NCBI RefSeq assembly: GCF_006152115.1
Contig: NZ_VDFU01000007.1
Span: 1 to 64,000, forward strand
Length of the DNA stretch: 64,000 nt
Direction: 5' to 3'
Source: Rubellimicrobium rubrum
GTDB taxonomy: Bacteria; Pseudomonadota; Alphaproteobacteria; Rhodobacterales; Rhodobacteraceae
Shown here: in pieces, positions 9,158-17,613 of the stretch
How positions within the stretch are numbered: position 1 is the stretch's first letter
Layout: every line of letters starts with the position of its first letter
The notes under the pieces: generated by a model
Seen by the model: only the letters and a program-made list of their open reading frames with translations
What the model was told of the DNA's origin: nothing
Database searches by the model: none
Made by a program: the position numbers and the translations under genes

Positions 9158-9982
9158 ATGGAGGCTGACATCGTCAGGAAACCGAAGCAACCACTAAAGC
9201 CTCAGGTCGGGCCGACTGCCCCGATCCCCCAGCCTCAGCACGCCATCGATACCGTTGCCGATACCTGGGACAGCCTGCGGCTTCTTCCCGTCGCTCCCGC
9301 GGTGCTGGAACGTAATCTGGTCATCACCGCAGGGCGTCGAAACCCTGCGCATGGCGCCTTTGACGTGCTGCGGACCAAGCTGGTACAGGCCATGGCCGAA
9401 CGAGGCTGGCGGCGACTGGGCATCACCTCTCCTACAAAGGGATGCGGAAAATCGTTCGTGGCGGTGAACTTGGCTGTCACGCTGTCGCGCTATGACAGCT
9501 ACAGGACCGTGCTCCTCGACATGGATCTCAGGTTGTCATCGCTGGCCCACAAGCTAGGCATCCCGAATCCCGGCCTCATGGCGGATTTTCTGACTGGTCA
9601 GGTTGCGGCCAATGACTTCTTCTACCGGGTGGGCCCAAACCCTCTACGGATCGGGCCCTCCCTGGCCATTGGGTTGAATGGGCGCCCCGAGCCTTTCGCC
9701 GCAGAACTGTTCTACGACTCCAAAACTGCCGAAGCCCTGAAGCGCATGGAGGCGATGCTTGCACCGCAGATGGTGCTCTTTGACCTGCCGCCGGCGCTCG
9801 CGCAGGACGACGTGCTCTCGCTCAAGCCGCATCTCGACTGCATTCTGATGGTGGCCGGCGGCGGAATCACGACGACGCGTGATCTGCAGGCTGCCAGCCG
9901 CCGCCTGGGTGACGACCTTCCCTTACTGGGCGTCGTGCTGAACAAGGCTGAGGGTAACGTTATCATGGACTACACATACTAG
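9158..9982 (+). CDS. BY-kinase-like polysaccharide co-polymerase ATPase (CpsD/CapB type)
   Basis: A stand-alone cytoplasmic ATPase of 274 residues resembling the kinase half of Wzc and the CpsD/CapB proteins, which autophosphorylate and regulate polymer length through a Wzz-type partner. Walker A is TSPTKGCGKSF near residue 90, Walker A' is VLLDMDLR near 114, and Walker B is VLFDLPPA near 207. The C-terminus ends DYTY, so only two tyrosines are present instead of the usual Tyr-rich cluster. The N-terminal 55 residues are Pro/Gln-rich and probably unstructured. It converges with the Wzz/GumC-like gene about 30 bp away, so the expected pair is present but on opposite strands. Kinase activity is an inference. 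Confidence 0.82.
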   Translation: MEADIVRKPKQPLKPQVGPTAPIPQPQHAIDTVADTWDSLRLLPVAPAVLERNLVITAGRRNPAHGAFDVLRTKLVQAMAERGWRRLGITSPTKGCGKSFVAVNLAVTLSRYDSYRTVLLDMDLRLSSLAHKLGIPNPGLMADFLTGQVAANDFFYRVGPNPLRIGPSLAIGLNGRPEPFAAELFYDSKTAEALKRMEAMLAPQMVLFDLPPALAQDDVLSLKPHLDCILMVAGGGITTTRDLQAASRRLGDDLPLLGVVLNKAEGNVIMDYTY

Positions 9983-10014
9983 CGGCGATGTGGCCCCGCT
10001 GCGATCTGCTGCGG

Positions 10015-11295
10015 TCACACATTTGCCGCGGTCCCGGCTAGCACCACTAAGATGAGTAGCCCAAGAAACAGGGTCCTGAGTCCAACACGGCGGCGTGCGG
10101 CCCCCGGTGCGGCGATGTAGGGAATCGCAACAACCGGCTCGATGTCCATGAAGCGGATCATCTGGGCAGGCGTTCGAATGACAGGATTCAGCATCTCACG
10201 ACCGAGCGCCAGCCCCAGCGCGAGCAAACCCACTGCTGCAGCCCCGGCCAATGCAAGCTTGCGCTTGTCGGCCGAGATCGGAAAAGCAGGCGGCAGCGCG
10301 GGGTCTAGCACGGCAAAGCGGGGGGCCTGGTTATAATCGATAAGGCTCTGGTCGAGCCCAGCCTGCGTCCGCTGCGTGGCTACCGCCTCCTGCTCTGCCT
10401 CAAGGTTCTGCAGACGACGAACCAAGGATCCAAGATCACGTTCCACCTCTGGCGCGTTGGCGATCTCCACCTCTGCTCTCTCCAAGTCGGCCTGCAGTAC
10501 CTGGCGCTGGTCTTCCAGCAAGGTCAGACGGGCTTCCGCAGCTGAGGATTGGAACTGATCCTGAACTCGTTGGAAGTCAGCAATCTCCCGAGAGATCGCC
10601 TCCATCTCCGCCTTCAGTTCTTCGACGCGTTCGCGTCGAAGTGGAAGGTTCTCGGGCAAGGAGTTGGCGTATTCTGTGCGGAACTGGGCTATCTGCGTCT
10701 CCACCTCGGCTATTTCGCGCCCGACGCGAGCTTCTTCTCCAGTCAGGAAATCGACCATGGCGGTTGCCCGTTCGGTCGCGGATTCCAGCCGGATCTGGGC
10801 CCGTCGGGCGTCCTCCGAAACGATCGAGTTCATTAGGGCGTTGGCCAACTCGGCCGCCTTCTCGGCATTGTCGAGTTGCACGGTAATGGACAACCCCAGG
10901 GGCTGCACGTCGGGACGCCATGCCTGGCCAGGATCGACGAGACGCGTCATCGTGATGCTGTCACGAGTGTACCCGACCCGCTCGAGCTCGTCGGTGACCT
11001 CGGGAAACAGGTTCAAGTCATTGATGATCCGGACCAAGTTCTCGCGCGCCATTAGGGACTGCTCGATCTCGTCGAGCCTCTGGCTTACCCCGGGGTCGAT
11101 CGGCGACTGGCTGCTGACCGTCAGCGTGCCTTGGGGCCCCTGGAGCCCGATCACGCCGATCGTCTCGAACACCTCGGGGCGGGAGTCAGCGAACCAATAA
11201 GCCACCGGCAATCCAATAATCAGGACAGACAGCATCAGCCAAGCCTGTCGCCAGAGCGCAGACCAGAGTTCGGACAAGGACGTGAATGGTATCAT
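10015..11295 (-). CDS. Wzz/GumC-like chain-length determinant protein
   Basis: An inner-membrane polysaccharide co-polymerase, about 426 residues, expected to set the modal chain length of the exported glycan. It has an N-terminal membrane helix at about residues 12-32 (WLMLSVLIIGLPVAYWF), a periplasmic domain, a long coiled coil at roughly 165-320 rich in Glu, Arg, Gln and Leu, the FPISADKRK segment near 340, and two C-terminal helices (LALAGAAAVGLLALGLALG and TLFLGLLILVVLAGTAANV). It lacks a fused kinase domain, and the neighbouring convergent BY-kinase-like gene probably supplies it. It lies 115 bp downstream of the phosphopantetheinyl transferase gene and may belong to the same minus-strand transcript. 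Confidence 0.85.
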   Translation of the reverse strand: MIPFTSLSELWSALWRQAWLMLSVLIIGLPVAYWFADSRPEVFETIGVIGLQGPQGTLTVSSQSPIDPGVSQRLDEIEQSLMARENLVRIINDLNLFPEVTDELERVGYTRDSITMTRLVDPGQAWRPDVQPLGLSITVQLDNAEKAAELANALMNSIVSEDARRAQIRLESATERATAMVDFLTGEEARVGREIAEVETQIAQFRTEYANSLPENLPLRRERVEELKAEMEAISREIADFQRVQDQFQSSAAEARLTLLEDQRQVLQADLERAEVEIANAPEVERDLGSLVRRLQNLEAEQEAVATQRTQAGLDQSLIDYNQAPRFAVLDPALPPAFPISADKRKLALAGAAAVGLLALGLALGREMLNPVIRTPAQMIRFMDIEPVVAIPYIAAPGAARRRVGLRTLFLGLLILVVLAGTAANV

Positions 11296-11410
11296 GGGTG
11301 AATACTACGTTGCGTGTCGGACGGTGTCCAAGGCTTGAGTGCCGAGCGTTAAGCAAGCCTTACAGGCGCAGCGTGGGCCTGCGGAATCACAAGAGCGATG
11401 ATATGACCGA

Positions 11411-12073
11411 TCAGTTCACTCGGACTGCCGAGAGAATGGACGAGCCTATTCGTCGCTGGGATCCGACCACGCGGTCACCAGGTCGGAAAGGCCCAGCCGG
11501 CACCATGAACTCTGCCGAGAAGTCGTCGGACCCGTGAAACCGGACACGCAGGTCCGCGAACTCGAGAGCCTGACCTGACAACATGAACTGCGCCTTATAA
11601 GTTGCTTCCTTGGCACTAAAAACCTGGACCGCTATGGTGACATCCTCGTCTGGGCGGCAGATCTCCGATGCATAGTCTTCGGACAGCTCGGCCCCACGTT
11701 CCAGGTCCAGTCCCAAGGATGACAGTCCGGGGCCCATGTGGCCAGCAGCGGCAAGGACAAACCCGTCCCCATGCGTGATGCTGCCGGTGATGCCAATTGG
11801 CCAGACCGGCGGACCATCGGACCTGCGTGGCAGGGCGCAGGCGGCCGCTCCCAATTGGGACAAGGCTCGTCGCGCGGTGCTCCGCCCGGCTGCAAACTCC
11901 TGCCGGCGCTGCGGCCCTGCGCGGGCGATGGCCGGCTCCTCATCCTGCCATAGTGGGCCCGGCCACGCTTCGATCAAACCACCTGCAACAGCTATATCGA
12001 ACCCGAGCAGTTGCCGGGCCGCCGTTACCAAGGGGTGGTCCGCTGCTGCCGAGGAAACCCGTCCGATGTTCAT
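11411..12073 (-). CDS. 4'-phosphopantetheinyl transferase (EntD/Sfp-type)
   Basis: A 220-residue transferase that moves the phosphopantetheine arm from coenzyme A to carrier-protein serines, making them active. Family blocks are present: FAAGRSTARRAL near residue 60, a WPIGITGSITH substrate loop near 90, the metal-binding SLGLDLERG near 118, and FSAKEATYKAQF near 150. The EntD-like arrangement fits a dedicated secondary-metabolism enzyme. Its ATG overlaps the NRPS stop by 4 bp, so it is translationally coupled to it. The obvious targets are the PCP at the end of the NRPS and the ACP of the PKS in the same gene series. Confidence 0.9.
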   Translation of the reverse strand: MNIGRVSSAAADHPLVTAARQLLGFDIAVAGGLIEAWPGPLWQDEEPAIARAGPQRRQEFAAGRSTARRALSQLGAAACALPRRSDGPPVWPIGITGSITHGDGFVLAAAGHMGPGLSSLGLDLERGAELSEDYASEICRPDEDVTIAVQVFSAKEATYKAQFMLSGQALEFADLRVRFHGSDDFSAEFMVPAGPFRPGDRVVGSQRRIGSSILSAVRVN

Positions 12074-15000
12074 GTGGGGGTGAGACGCCGCGCACGCAAT
12101 TCGCGTCGACGTGCCATTGCATCCATCCGCTGATCTTCGGCCAAGACCGGAGGAGCATCGGCAACTACCACGTCTGCACCGGACAACGAATCCACCCTTT
12201 GGACCAAAGCTCCGAGTGTTGGGAATCGGAATATGTCAGTGATCGACAGTGTCTCGACCCCCAGGGCCGTTCGTATATCCCGGTGCGCCTGCACGGCCAG
12301 CAGGGAATGGCCACCCAGATCAAAGAAGTTGTCCTTGGGCCCAAGCCCATCGACGCCCAGGATACTGGACCAGATGGCAGAGATCTGCGGCAGGCTGGAG
12401 CCTTGCGAGGTGACCGGTGTCGGAACCACGATGGGCGCACCAGCGCTTGGCACGCGGACATGAGCCGTCGGCGTGGTCCGGGGTGTCTCTCGGGCACCAG
12501 GGATCGGAAGCGCCTTTCTATCCACCTTTCGATTTGGTGTGAGCGGAAAGGCATCAAGGCGCACGATCCGGGCAGGCACCATATGGACCGGCAGCATGCG
12601 TGCCAGCCTGTCTCGAAGAGCCCGCTCGTCCACAGGCTCGGCGGATGTGACATAGGCCACGAGCTGCACGTTGCCGGGTACGTCCTCTCGGGCGACGACC
12701 ACGCTTTGGATGATGCCGGCCTCGGCGTCCAGGACCGCCTCGATCTCACCCAACTCGATCCTGAAGCCCCGCAACTTCACTTGGTGGTCTGCGCGTCCCA
12801 GAAAATCGAGGCCGCCATCGGCAGTGCGCCGAACCAGGTCCCCTGTCCGGTAGAGGCGCCCACCGTTTCGAAACGGGTCCGCAACGAATCTGTCACTCGT
12901 CAGGTCAGGCCTCTTCCAGTACCCCTTGGCGACGCCGCTGCCACCGATCCAGAGCTCCCCCTCCGCGCCGACGGGCAGCGGCTTCATCGCTTCGTCGAGC
13001 ACATGGAATTGCGTGTTGGCGATCGGAGGGCCCAGGCCCACCGTCCCTAGCCCGCCCATCGCCTCGGCGGTGGAGGACCAGATGGTCGTTTCGGTGGGTC
13101 CGTACATGTTCGTGACGCGCGCACCGGTCGCCCGCAGCTCGCTCGCCAGCGAGCCGGGCAGTGCCTCGCCCCCGACCAAGACATGGGAGAGTTGGCCAAG
13201 AGCCTTGGACGAATCCGGGTTGGTGACGAGCATGCGTGCCATCGAGGGGGTGCACTGCAAGTGAGTGACCCCATGCCGCACGACCTGAGCGGATATCGAG
13301 AAATCATCCGACGCTGGCCCGTGGCCTCGATGCTGCGCCACGACGCGGGATAGCGGTACGAGCCCGTCCAGCACCTTCTGAACGGGTATGCCGTAATCGA
13401 TCAGGCAGGCCACCTCGCCTACTCCGATGGCCTTCACCTGCTCGATTCGAGCGAGGGCATCATCAACGGTGCCAAAGAGCCCCGAATCCTCGAAGTAACG
13501 TAAGAAGGCGAATTCGAGGATGGCGTCCAGTTCTTCCTCGCTGAGAGAGCGCAGGTCGATATCCAGAGGCTGGGCGGCGCCCTGCGGCTTCTTGAAGGCC
13601 GGGAAGGCCCAGGCATACTGCTTGATCAGGGCTGCTGCCGACCGGAGATACGCCTTCATCGGGCCGCGCGCCGTTTCCTCGGCGGCCTCCCGGGTATCGG
13701 CCAGATAGGTGTGCAACATCAGCGTGACCGTGAAGTGTCGCGGGTCGTGGCCGGCGTCGCGCAACGCTGCATGGTAGATGGCGATCTTCTGCTCGACCTC
13801 CGCGATCGACTGTCCGAGCAGGTGGGTCAACACGTTGGCCCCAAGGGCACCTGCCTCGCGCCAAGTCTCCGGATTGCCGGCGGTCGTGACCCAGAGTGGC
13901 AGCGACTTCGACACCGGCCGGGGTTGTGTCCTGACGGCTTGGGGGCCGTTCGGGCCCTGGAACTCCACTGCCTCACCAGTCCAGAGCTTCCGAAGCTGGT
14001 GGATGCTCTCGATCATCGCGGCCTTGTTCCTTGGCACTGCGTTCTCTGGACGGAGGACAAAGTCCTCGGGCATCCAGCCCGAAGCCACGGCGAGGCCGGT
14101 GCGACCGTTTGTCAGGTTGTCGATGACGGCCCATTCCTCAGCGATGCGGGCCGGGTGGTGAAGTGGCGTGACGACGCTTCCCGCGCGCACGGCGATGTTT
14201 CGCGTGATCGCAGCCACCGCCGCTCCGGTGACGGATGGGTTCGGGTAAGGACCGCCGAAGGCGTGGAAGTGACGCTCGGGCGTCCAGACGGCACAAAAGC
14301 CGTTCTCGTCGGCGATCTTGGCGCCGTCCAGCAGCAGGCGGTACTTGTCTCGCCCGACCCCATCGTCGTTCCCCCAGTAGAAAAGGGAGAAGTCCATCCC
14401 GGATCCGTGCGAAGGCGCATCACCAGCCGCGAGAGCCCGCTCCTCATCGCCCATCACGACGACCTTGAAGCCGCGCGCCAGGGTCCAGAATAACTCCAGC
14501 ACGGAAATGTCGAAGGACAGCGACGTCACGGCGAGCCAGGTACCGGGGTTTTTCACCCCTATCCGGGCGTCCATGCCGGCAAAGAAGTTGGCTACGTTCC
14601 GATGGCTGACCATCACGCCCTTGGGCCGGCCAGTCGATCCGGAGGTATAAATGAGATAAGCGAGATCCTCGGACGACGGACCCTCGCCGGCAACGCCTTC
14701 GGGCATCGGTCCATCAATGCGCAAGGTCCGAGCCATGTGAGCCGGCAGCGAACCGGCCAAGGTCGAGTCCGTCAGGACCACGGCGGCCTCGGAGTCCTCC
14801 AGGTACAGCGCGATCCGATCGGCCGGATAGGCCGGGTCCAGAGGCACGTAGGCGCCGCCGGCCTTGAGGATCGCCAGCGCCCCGATCACCAACTCCATTG
14901 AGCGGCCCAGGTGCAGGCCTACGCGTATGCCCGGCCTGACGCCCAGGGCCCGAAGCGATCCGGCCAGACGCTCCGCGCGCGTCTCCATCTCTGCAAAGGT

Positions 15001-16617
15001 GATGGTTGAAGCGCGATAGGCCAAGGCCGGCGCATCCGGCGTGAGGGATGCCTGCTCGCTGATCAGGACGTTGATCGGGCGATCGTCGAACGGCGCATCG
15101 GTGCCGTTCCAGTTGTCGATCCGTGACCATTCCGAAGCTGGGATCATCAGAAGGTTGGCAATCGAGGATGCATCGTCCCGACCAGCCAGATTGGCCATCA
15201 GATGCTCAAGCCGGTCGGCCAAGAGATCGAACCCCTCTGGCGAGAGGCGCGCAGGATCACCGGTCAAGATCGTGCCGGATGAGTTTGCAACGAGGGTCAG
15301 CACCGTGCCGGGCACGTGGTCTTCTTCCGATATCCCGATCTGGGGCGGCTCTGGTGGATGCCCACCCAGACGCACGATTAGATCAGCGGCCATGGGACCG
15401 GGGACCCTATCCTTTGCCGACAGGGCAGTCCGGATTGCGCCCAGGGTGCTCCCGGAGACGCGGAAAGGCACCCAGGGCGCTACGAACCCGACCAGAGCGT
15501 TGGGCTGCCCCAAGGCGAAATCCAGTTCAGAGGTGTCCGAAGGACAAGCGAGGAGTGTCAGTGCGACGTCCGCATGGGATCCGTGGATTGCGCGCCTAAG
15601 GGGAGCCTGATGACGTGTTCCACCCAACATGGGCAGGGCAGCGGGATGCAGGTCCAGTAGTCTTGAGCGCCAGTGACGTTCGTGTCTGGCAGCCAAGGCA
15701 ACGGCAGCATCGATCTGGCTTATCCGCTCGGCCGTAAGCAACGGCAGCGGCTGGCCAGCCTGAATCTTTGGCATGACCGACGACAGGGGACGGAGGCCAC
15801 TCAACCGCAAGGCTCCTTGGCCCGTAGCTACGGTGACCTCATCGGAACGGCTTTCCAGGACCTGTCCGGCTTCGCCGGATCCGCCCACGACCTCCGCCCC
15901 ACCTACAAGCAGGACGGAGCCTCCGAGGTCGAGCTTGGGACAGGCGATCGGATTGGGATAGTCGCCGTGATCGAGCGCCCGCACCAGGGCGGCAAGCTCG
16001 GCCGCTGGCCGAGCGAGGTCCAGGACGCCGCCCGCGCGTGGTCTGTCCTTGCCTTTGTGGAGGTGCCGCCGCTGACCAAGGTCCTGGGCGGCAGGATGGA
16101 GGGCACCATCCAACTGCGCGAGCACCTCCGGGAACGACTCGAGTCCGGCAGCGAAACAGCGCGTGTTTAGTGACAGGGCCGTCTCGCCCTCGGCGATGGG
16201 GAAGCGGCGGGAGGCAAGGACTGGCCCCTCATCCACCCCGCCGTCGATCAGGTGCCATGTCACGCCGTGCTCGGCCGCCCCGTCCAGAAGCGCCCAGACC
16301 GGCGCATTGAGTCCTGCCCGTTCGGGCAGCGGACCGTCATGGAAGTTCACAGCCCCTCGCCGGGCCAGGGCAAGCACGGTGGACGGTATGATGTCGAGAT
16401 TGGCGACAGAGAGAAGCCAGTCGAAGTTCAGGTCACGCAGATCCGAAGCCAAGTCGTCTCCGGGCGCATGGACCGGGACCCGCGCGTCTTCGGCCCAGGA
16501 CCGCACGCCCGGGTGACGGGTCACCACGGCTGCCAAACGGTGGCCGCCTTCCAGCAAGGTCCTTCCGCAGTGCAGGGTCAACGTATCGTGGCCAATCAGG
16601 ACGGCTGAAATACTCAT
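12070..16617 (-). CDS. NRPS: formyltransferase - partial C - A (with embedded luciferase-like monooxygenase) - PCP
   Basis: A 1515-residue single-module synthetase. Residues 1-280 are a methionyl-tRNA-formyltransferase-like domain with NFH near residue 91 and the DGGVDEG Asp near 127, so its catalytic residues look intact. About 330-500 resembles only the C-terminal lobe of a condensation domain; no HHxxxDG is visible. The adenylation domain starts near 515: TSGSTGRPKG near 659 and LSFDIS near 702. A flavin-dependent luciferase-like monooxygenase of about 355 residues is inserted at 739-1095. The A domain then resumes with NMYGPTETT near 1175, YRTGDL, GFRIELGEIEA and a terminal NRKVDRKAL. The PCP follows with FFDLGGHSLLA, Ser near 1435. 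This matches the MupA/Atu3671-type luciferase-like NRPS family. There is no thioesterase. Expected role: activate, hydroxylate and perhaps formylate one amino acid. Confidence 0.88.
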   Translation of the reverse strand: MSISAVLIGHDTLTLHCGRTLLEGGHRLAAVVTRHPGVRSWAEDARVPVHAPGDDLASDLRDLNFDWLLSVANLDIIPSTVLALARRGAVNFHDGPLPERAGLNAPVWALLDGAAEHGVTWHLIDGGVDEGPVLASRRFPIAEGETALSLNTRCFAAGLESFPEVLAQLDGALHPAAQDLGQRRHLHKGKDRPRAGGVLDLARPAAELAALVRALDHGDYPNPIACPKLDLGGSVLLVGGAEVVGGSGEAGQVLESRSDEVTVATGQGALRLSGLRPLSSVMPKIQAGQPLPLLTAERISQIDAAVALAARHERHWRSRLLDLHPAALPMLGGTRHQAPLRRAIHGSHADVALTLLACPSDTSELDFALGQPNALVGFVAPWVPFRVSGSTLGAIRTALSAKDRVPGPMAADLIVRLGGHPPEPPQIGISEEDHVPGTVLTLVANSSGTILTGDPARLSPEGFDLLADRLEHLMANLAGRDDASSIANLLMIPASEWSRIDNWNGTDAPFDDRPINVLISEQASLTPDAPALAYRASTITFAEMETRAERLAGSLRALGVRPGIRVGLHLGRSMELVIGALAILKAGGAYVPLDPAYPADRIALYLEDSEAAVVLTDSTLAGSLPAHMARTLRIDGPMPEGVAGEGPSSEDLAYLIYTSGSTGRPKGVMVSHRNVANFFAGMDARIGVKNPGTWLAVTSLSFDISVLELFWTLARGFKVVVMGDEERALAAGDAPSHGSGMDFSLFYWGNDDGVGRDKYRLLLDGAKIADENGFCAVWTPERHFHAFGGPYPNPSVTGAAVAAITRNIAVRAGSVVTPLHHPARIAEEWAVIDNLTNGRTGLAVASGWMPEDFVLRPENAVPRNKAAMIESIHQLRKLWTGEAVEFQGPNGPQAVRTQPRPVSKSLPLWVTTAGNPETWREAGALGANVLTHLLGQSIAEVEQKIAIYHAALRDAGHDPRHFTVTLMLHTYLADTREAAEETARGPMKAYLRSAAALIKQYAWAFPAFKKPQGAAQPLDIDLRSLSEEELDAILEFAFLRYFEDSGLFGTVDDALARIEQVKAIGVGEVACLIDYGIPVQKVLDGLVPLSRVVAQHRGHGPASDDFSISAQVVRHGVTHLQCTPSMARMLVTNPDSSKALGQLSHVLVGGEALPGSLASELRATGARVTNMYGPTETTIWSSTAEAMGGLGTVGLGPPIANTQFHVLDEAMKPLPVGAEGELWIGGSGVAKGYWKRPDLTSDRFVADPFRNGGRLYRTGDLVRRTADGGLDFLGRADHQVKLRGFRIELGEIEAVLDAEAGIIQSVVVAREDVPGNVQLVAYVTSAEPVDERALRDRLARMLPVHMVPARIVRLDAFPLTPNRKVDRKALPIPGARETPRTTPTAHVRVPSAGAPIVVPTPVTSQGSSLPQISAIWSSILGVDGLGPKDNFFDLGGHSLLAVQAHRDIRTALGVETLSITDIFRFPTLGALVQRVDSLSGADVVVADAPPVLAEDQRMDAMARRRELRARRLTPT

Positions 16618-16650
16618 GAACTCTATTCCCCACTAATCAGCACTGTCGGG

Positions 16651-17613
16651 TCACTGCGGCCGCGAGGACGGCCCTACAGCAGATTTCACATGATGAACGA
16701 CCATGCGCGACAGGAACCCGGGCGGGTCCTCGGGGGGGCGTCCAGTCAGTCGGAAGCGCAGTCGGTGGATCAGCCCGCCCGTCAGATGAGCCGCCGTGGC
16801 CGCCGCTGCCGCTGCCGCGCCATGGTTCTTCGCAAAGTACCTCAGCCGCGAGTCGTACCAATAGTCGGGAACACGCTTCCAATCCTTCATGCCCGTGGAC
16901 GCTGACCCGATATGCGTCACCGAGCTTTCCCGGACGAAGTGGGTCTGGAACCCCGCCCGCGCCGCCCGAAGACAGAGATCCGTCTCTTCGAAGTAAAGGA
17001 AGAAGCCTTCGTCGAACAAACCGATCTGATCGATAACGTCCTGGCGCATCATCAAGCTGGAACCCATCAGCCAGTCCACCGGCCCGGAGTCGACAGCCGT
17101 CAGCACGGGCACCGTTTTATGGGACAGAAGGCGGGTGACAGGGCCCAGTCGCGCCGATCCCTCGAACTCGCTGGCGACCGATGGGAATCGGAAGATCGAT
17201 GTATGAGGCTCGCCGTCCGGTCCGTGGATGTAGCTGCCCGCGAATGCAGCCTCGGGAGTACGAGCCAGGTAGTCCACAAGGGCGCGAACGCTACCGGGAT
17301 CCGGGAAAGCGTCCGAGTTGAGGATGTAGACCAGGTCCGGCCGTTCACCCCCAGGAAGGCCGGCACGGACCCCAAAGTTGTTGCCCGCGCCATAGCCCCC
17401 GTTCCGCCCGGATTGAAGCACCCTCACCCGCGTCTCCGGCCAGCCGCGCGCCGCGACCCCGTTGCGCATGGCCTCCTCGGAACCATCGCCCGAGTCGTTG
17501 TCGACGATGGTGATGGCGCCCTCGATCCCGTCCATCTCCCGGAGAGCCGCCTCGGCGGACTGGAGCGTCATCTCCGGCGTGCGCCAGTTGAGGATGACAG
17601 TGAGGACCTTCAT
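16651..17613 (-). CDS. Glycosyltransferase family 2 (rhamnosyltransferase-like) in the PKS/NRPS series
   Basis: A GT2 glycosyltransferase of about 320 residues. The N-terminal LTVILNWRTPEMT, the nucleotide-binding VDNDSGDGSE, a NGGYGAGNNFG loop near residue 82, the DxD-like YILNSDAFPDPGS near 107, and the GLFDEGFFLYFEETDLCLR block near 220 are those of the WbbL/rhamnosyltransferase group. The ATG at 17611-17613 gives the correct first strand; further upstream codons lie inside the PKS and are rejected. The ATG overlaps the PKS stop (ATGA), and the NRPS begins 33 bp downstream. The tight placement between two assembly-line genes suggests it glycosylates their product or joins it to the glycan; this is inference. 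A Pro-rich basic tail follows residue 290. Confidence 0.86.
   Translation of the reverse strand: MKVLTVILNWRTPEMTLQSAEAALREMDGIEGAITIVDNDSGDGSEEAMRNGVAARGWPETRVRVLQSGRNGGYGAGNNFGVRAGLPGGERPDLVYILNSDAFPDPGSVRALVDYLARTPEAAFAGSYIHGPDGEPHTSIFRFPSVASEFEGSARLGPVTRLLSHKTVPVLTAVDSGPVDWLMGSSLMMRQDVIDQIGLFDEGFFLYFEETDLCLRAARAGFQTHFVRESSVTHIGSASTGMKDWKRVPDYWYDSRLRYFAKNHGAAAAAAATAAHLTGGLIHRLRFRLTGRPPEDPPGFLSRMVVHHVKSAVGPSSRPQ

Noticed and set aside
11797-13050. Plus-strand open frame of about 417 codons opposite the NRPS and phosphopantetheinyl transferase
   Set aside because: Antisense shadow of well-supported genes; composition and lack of motifs argue against coding.
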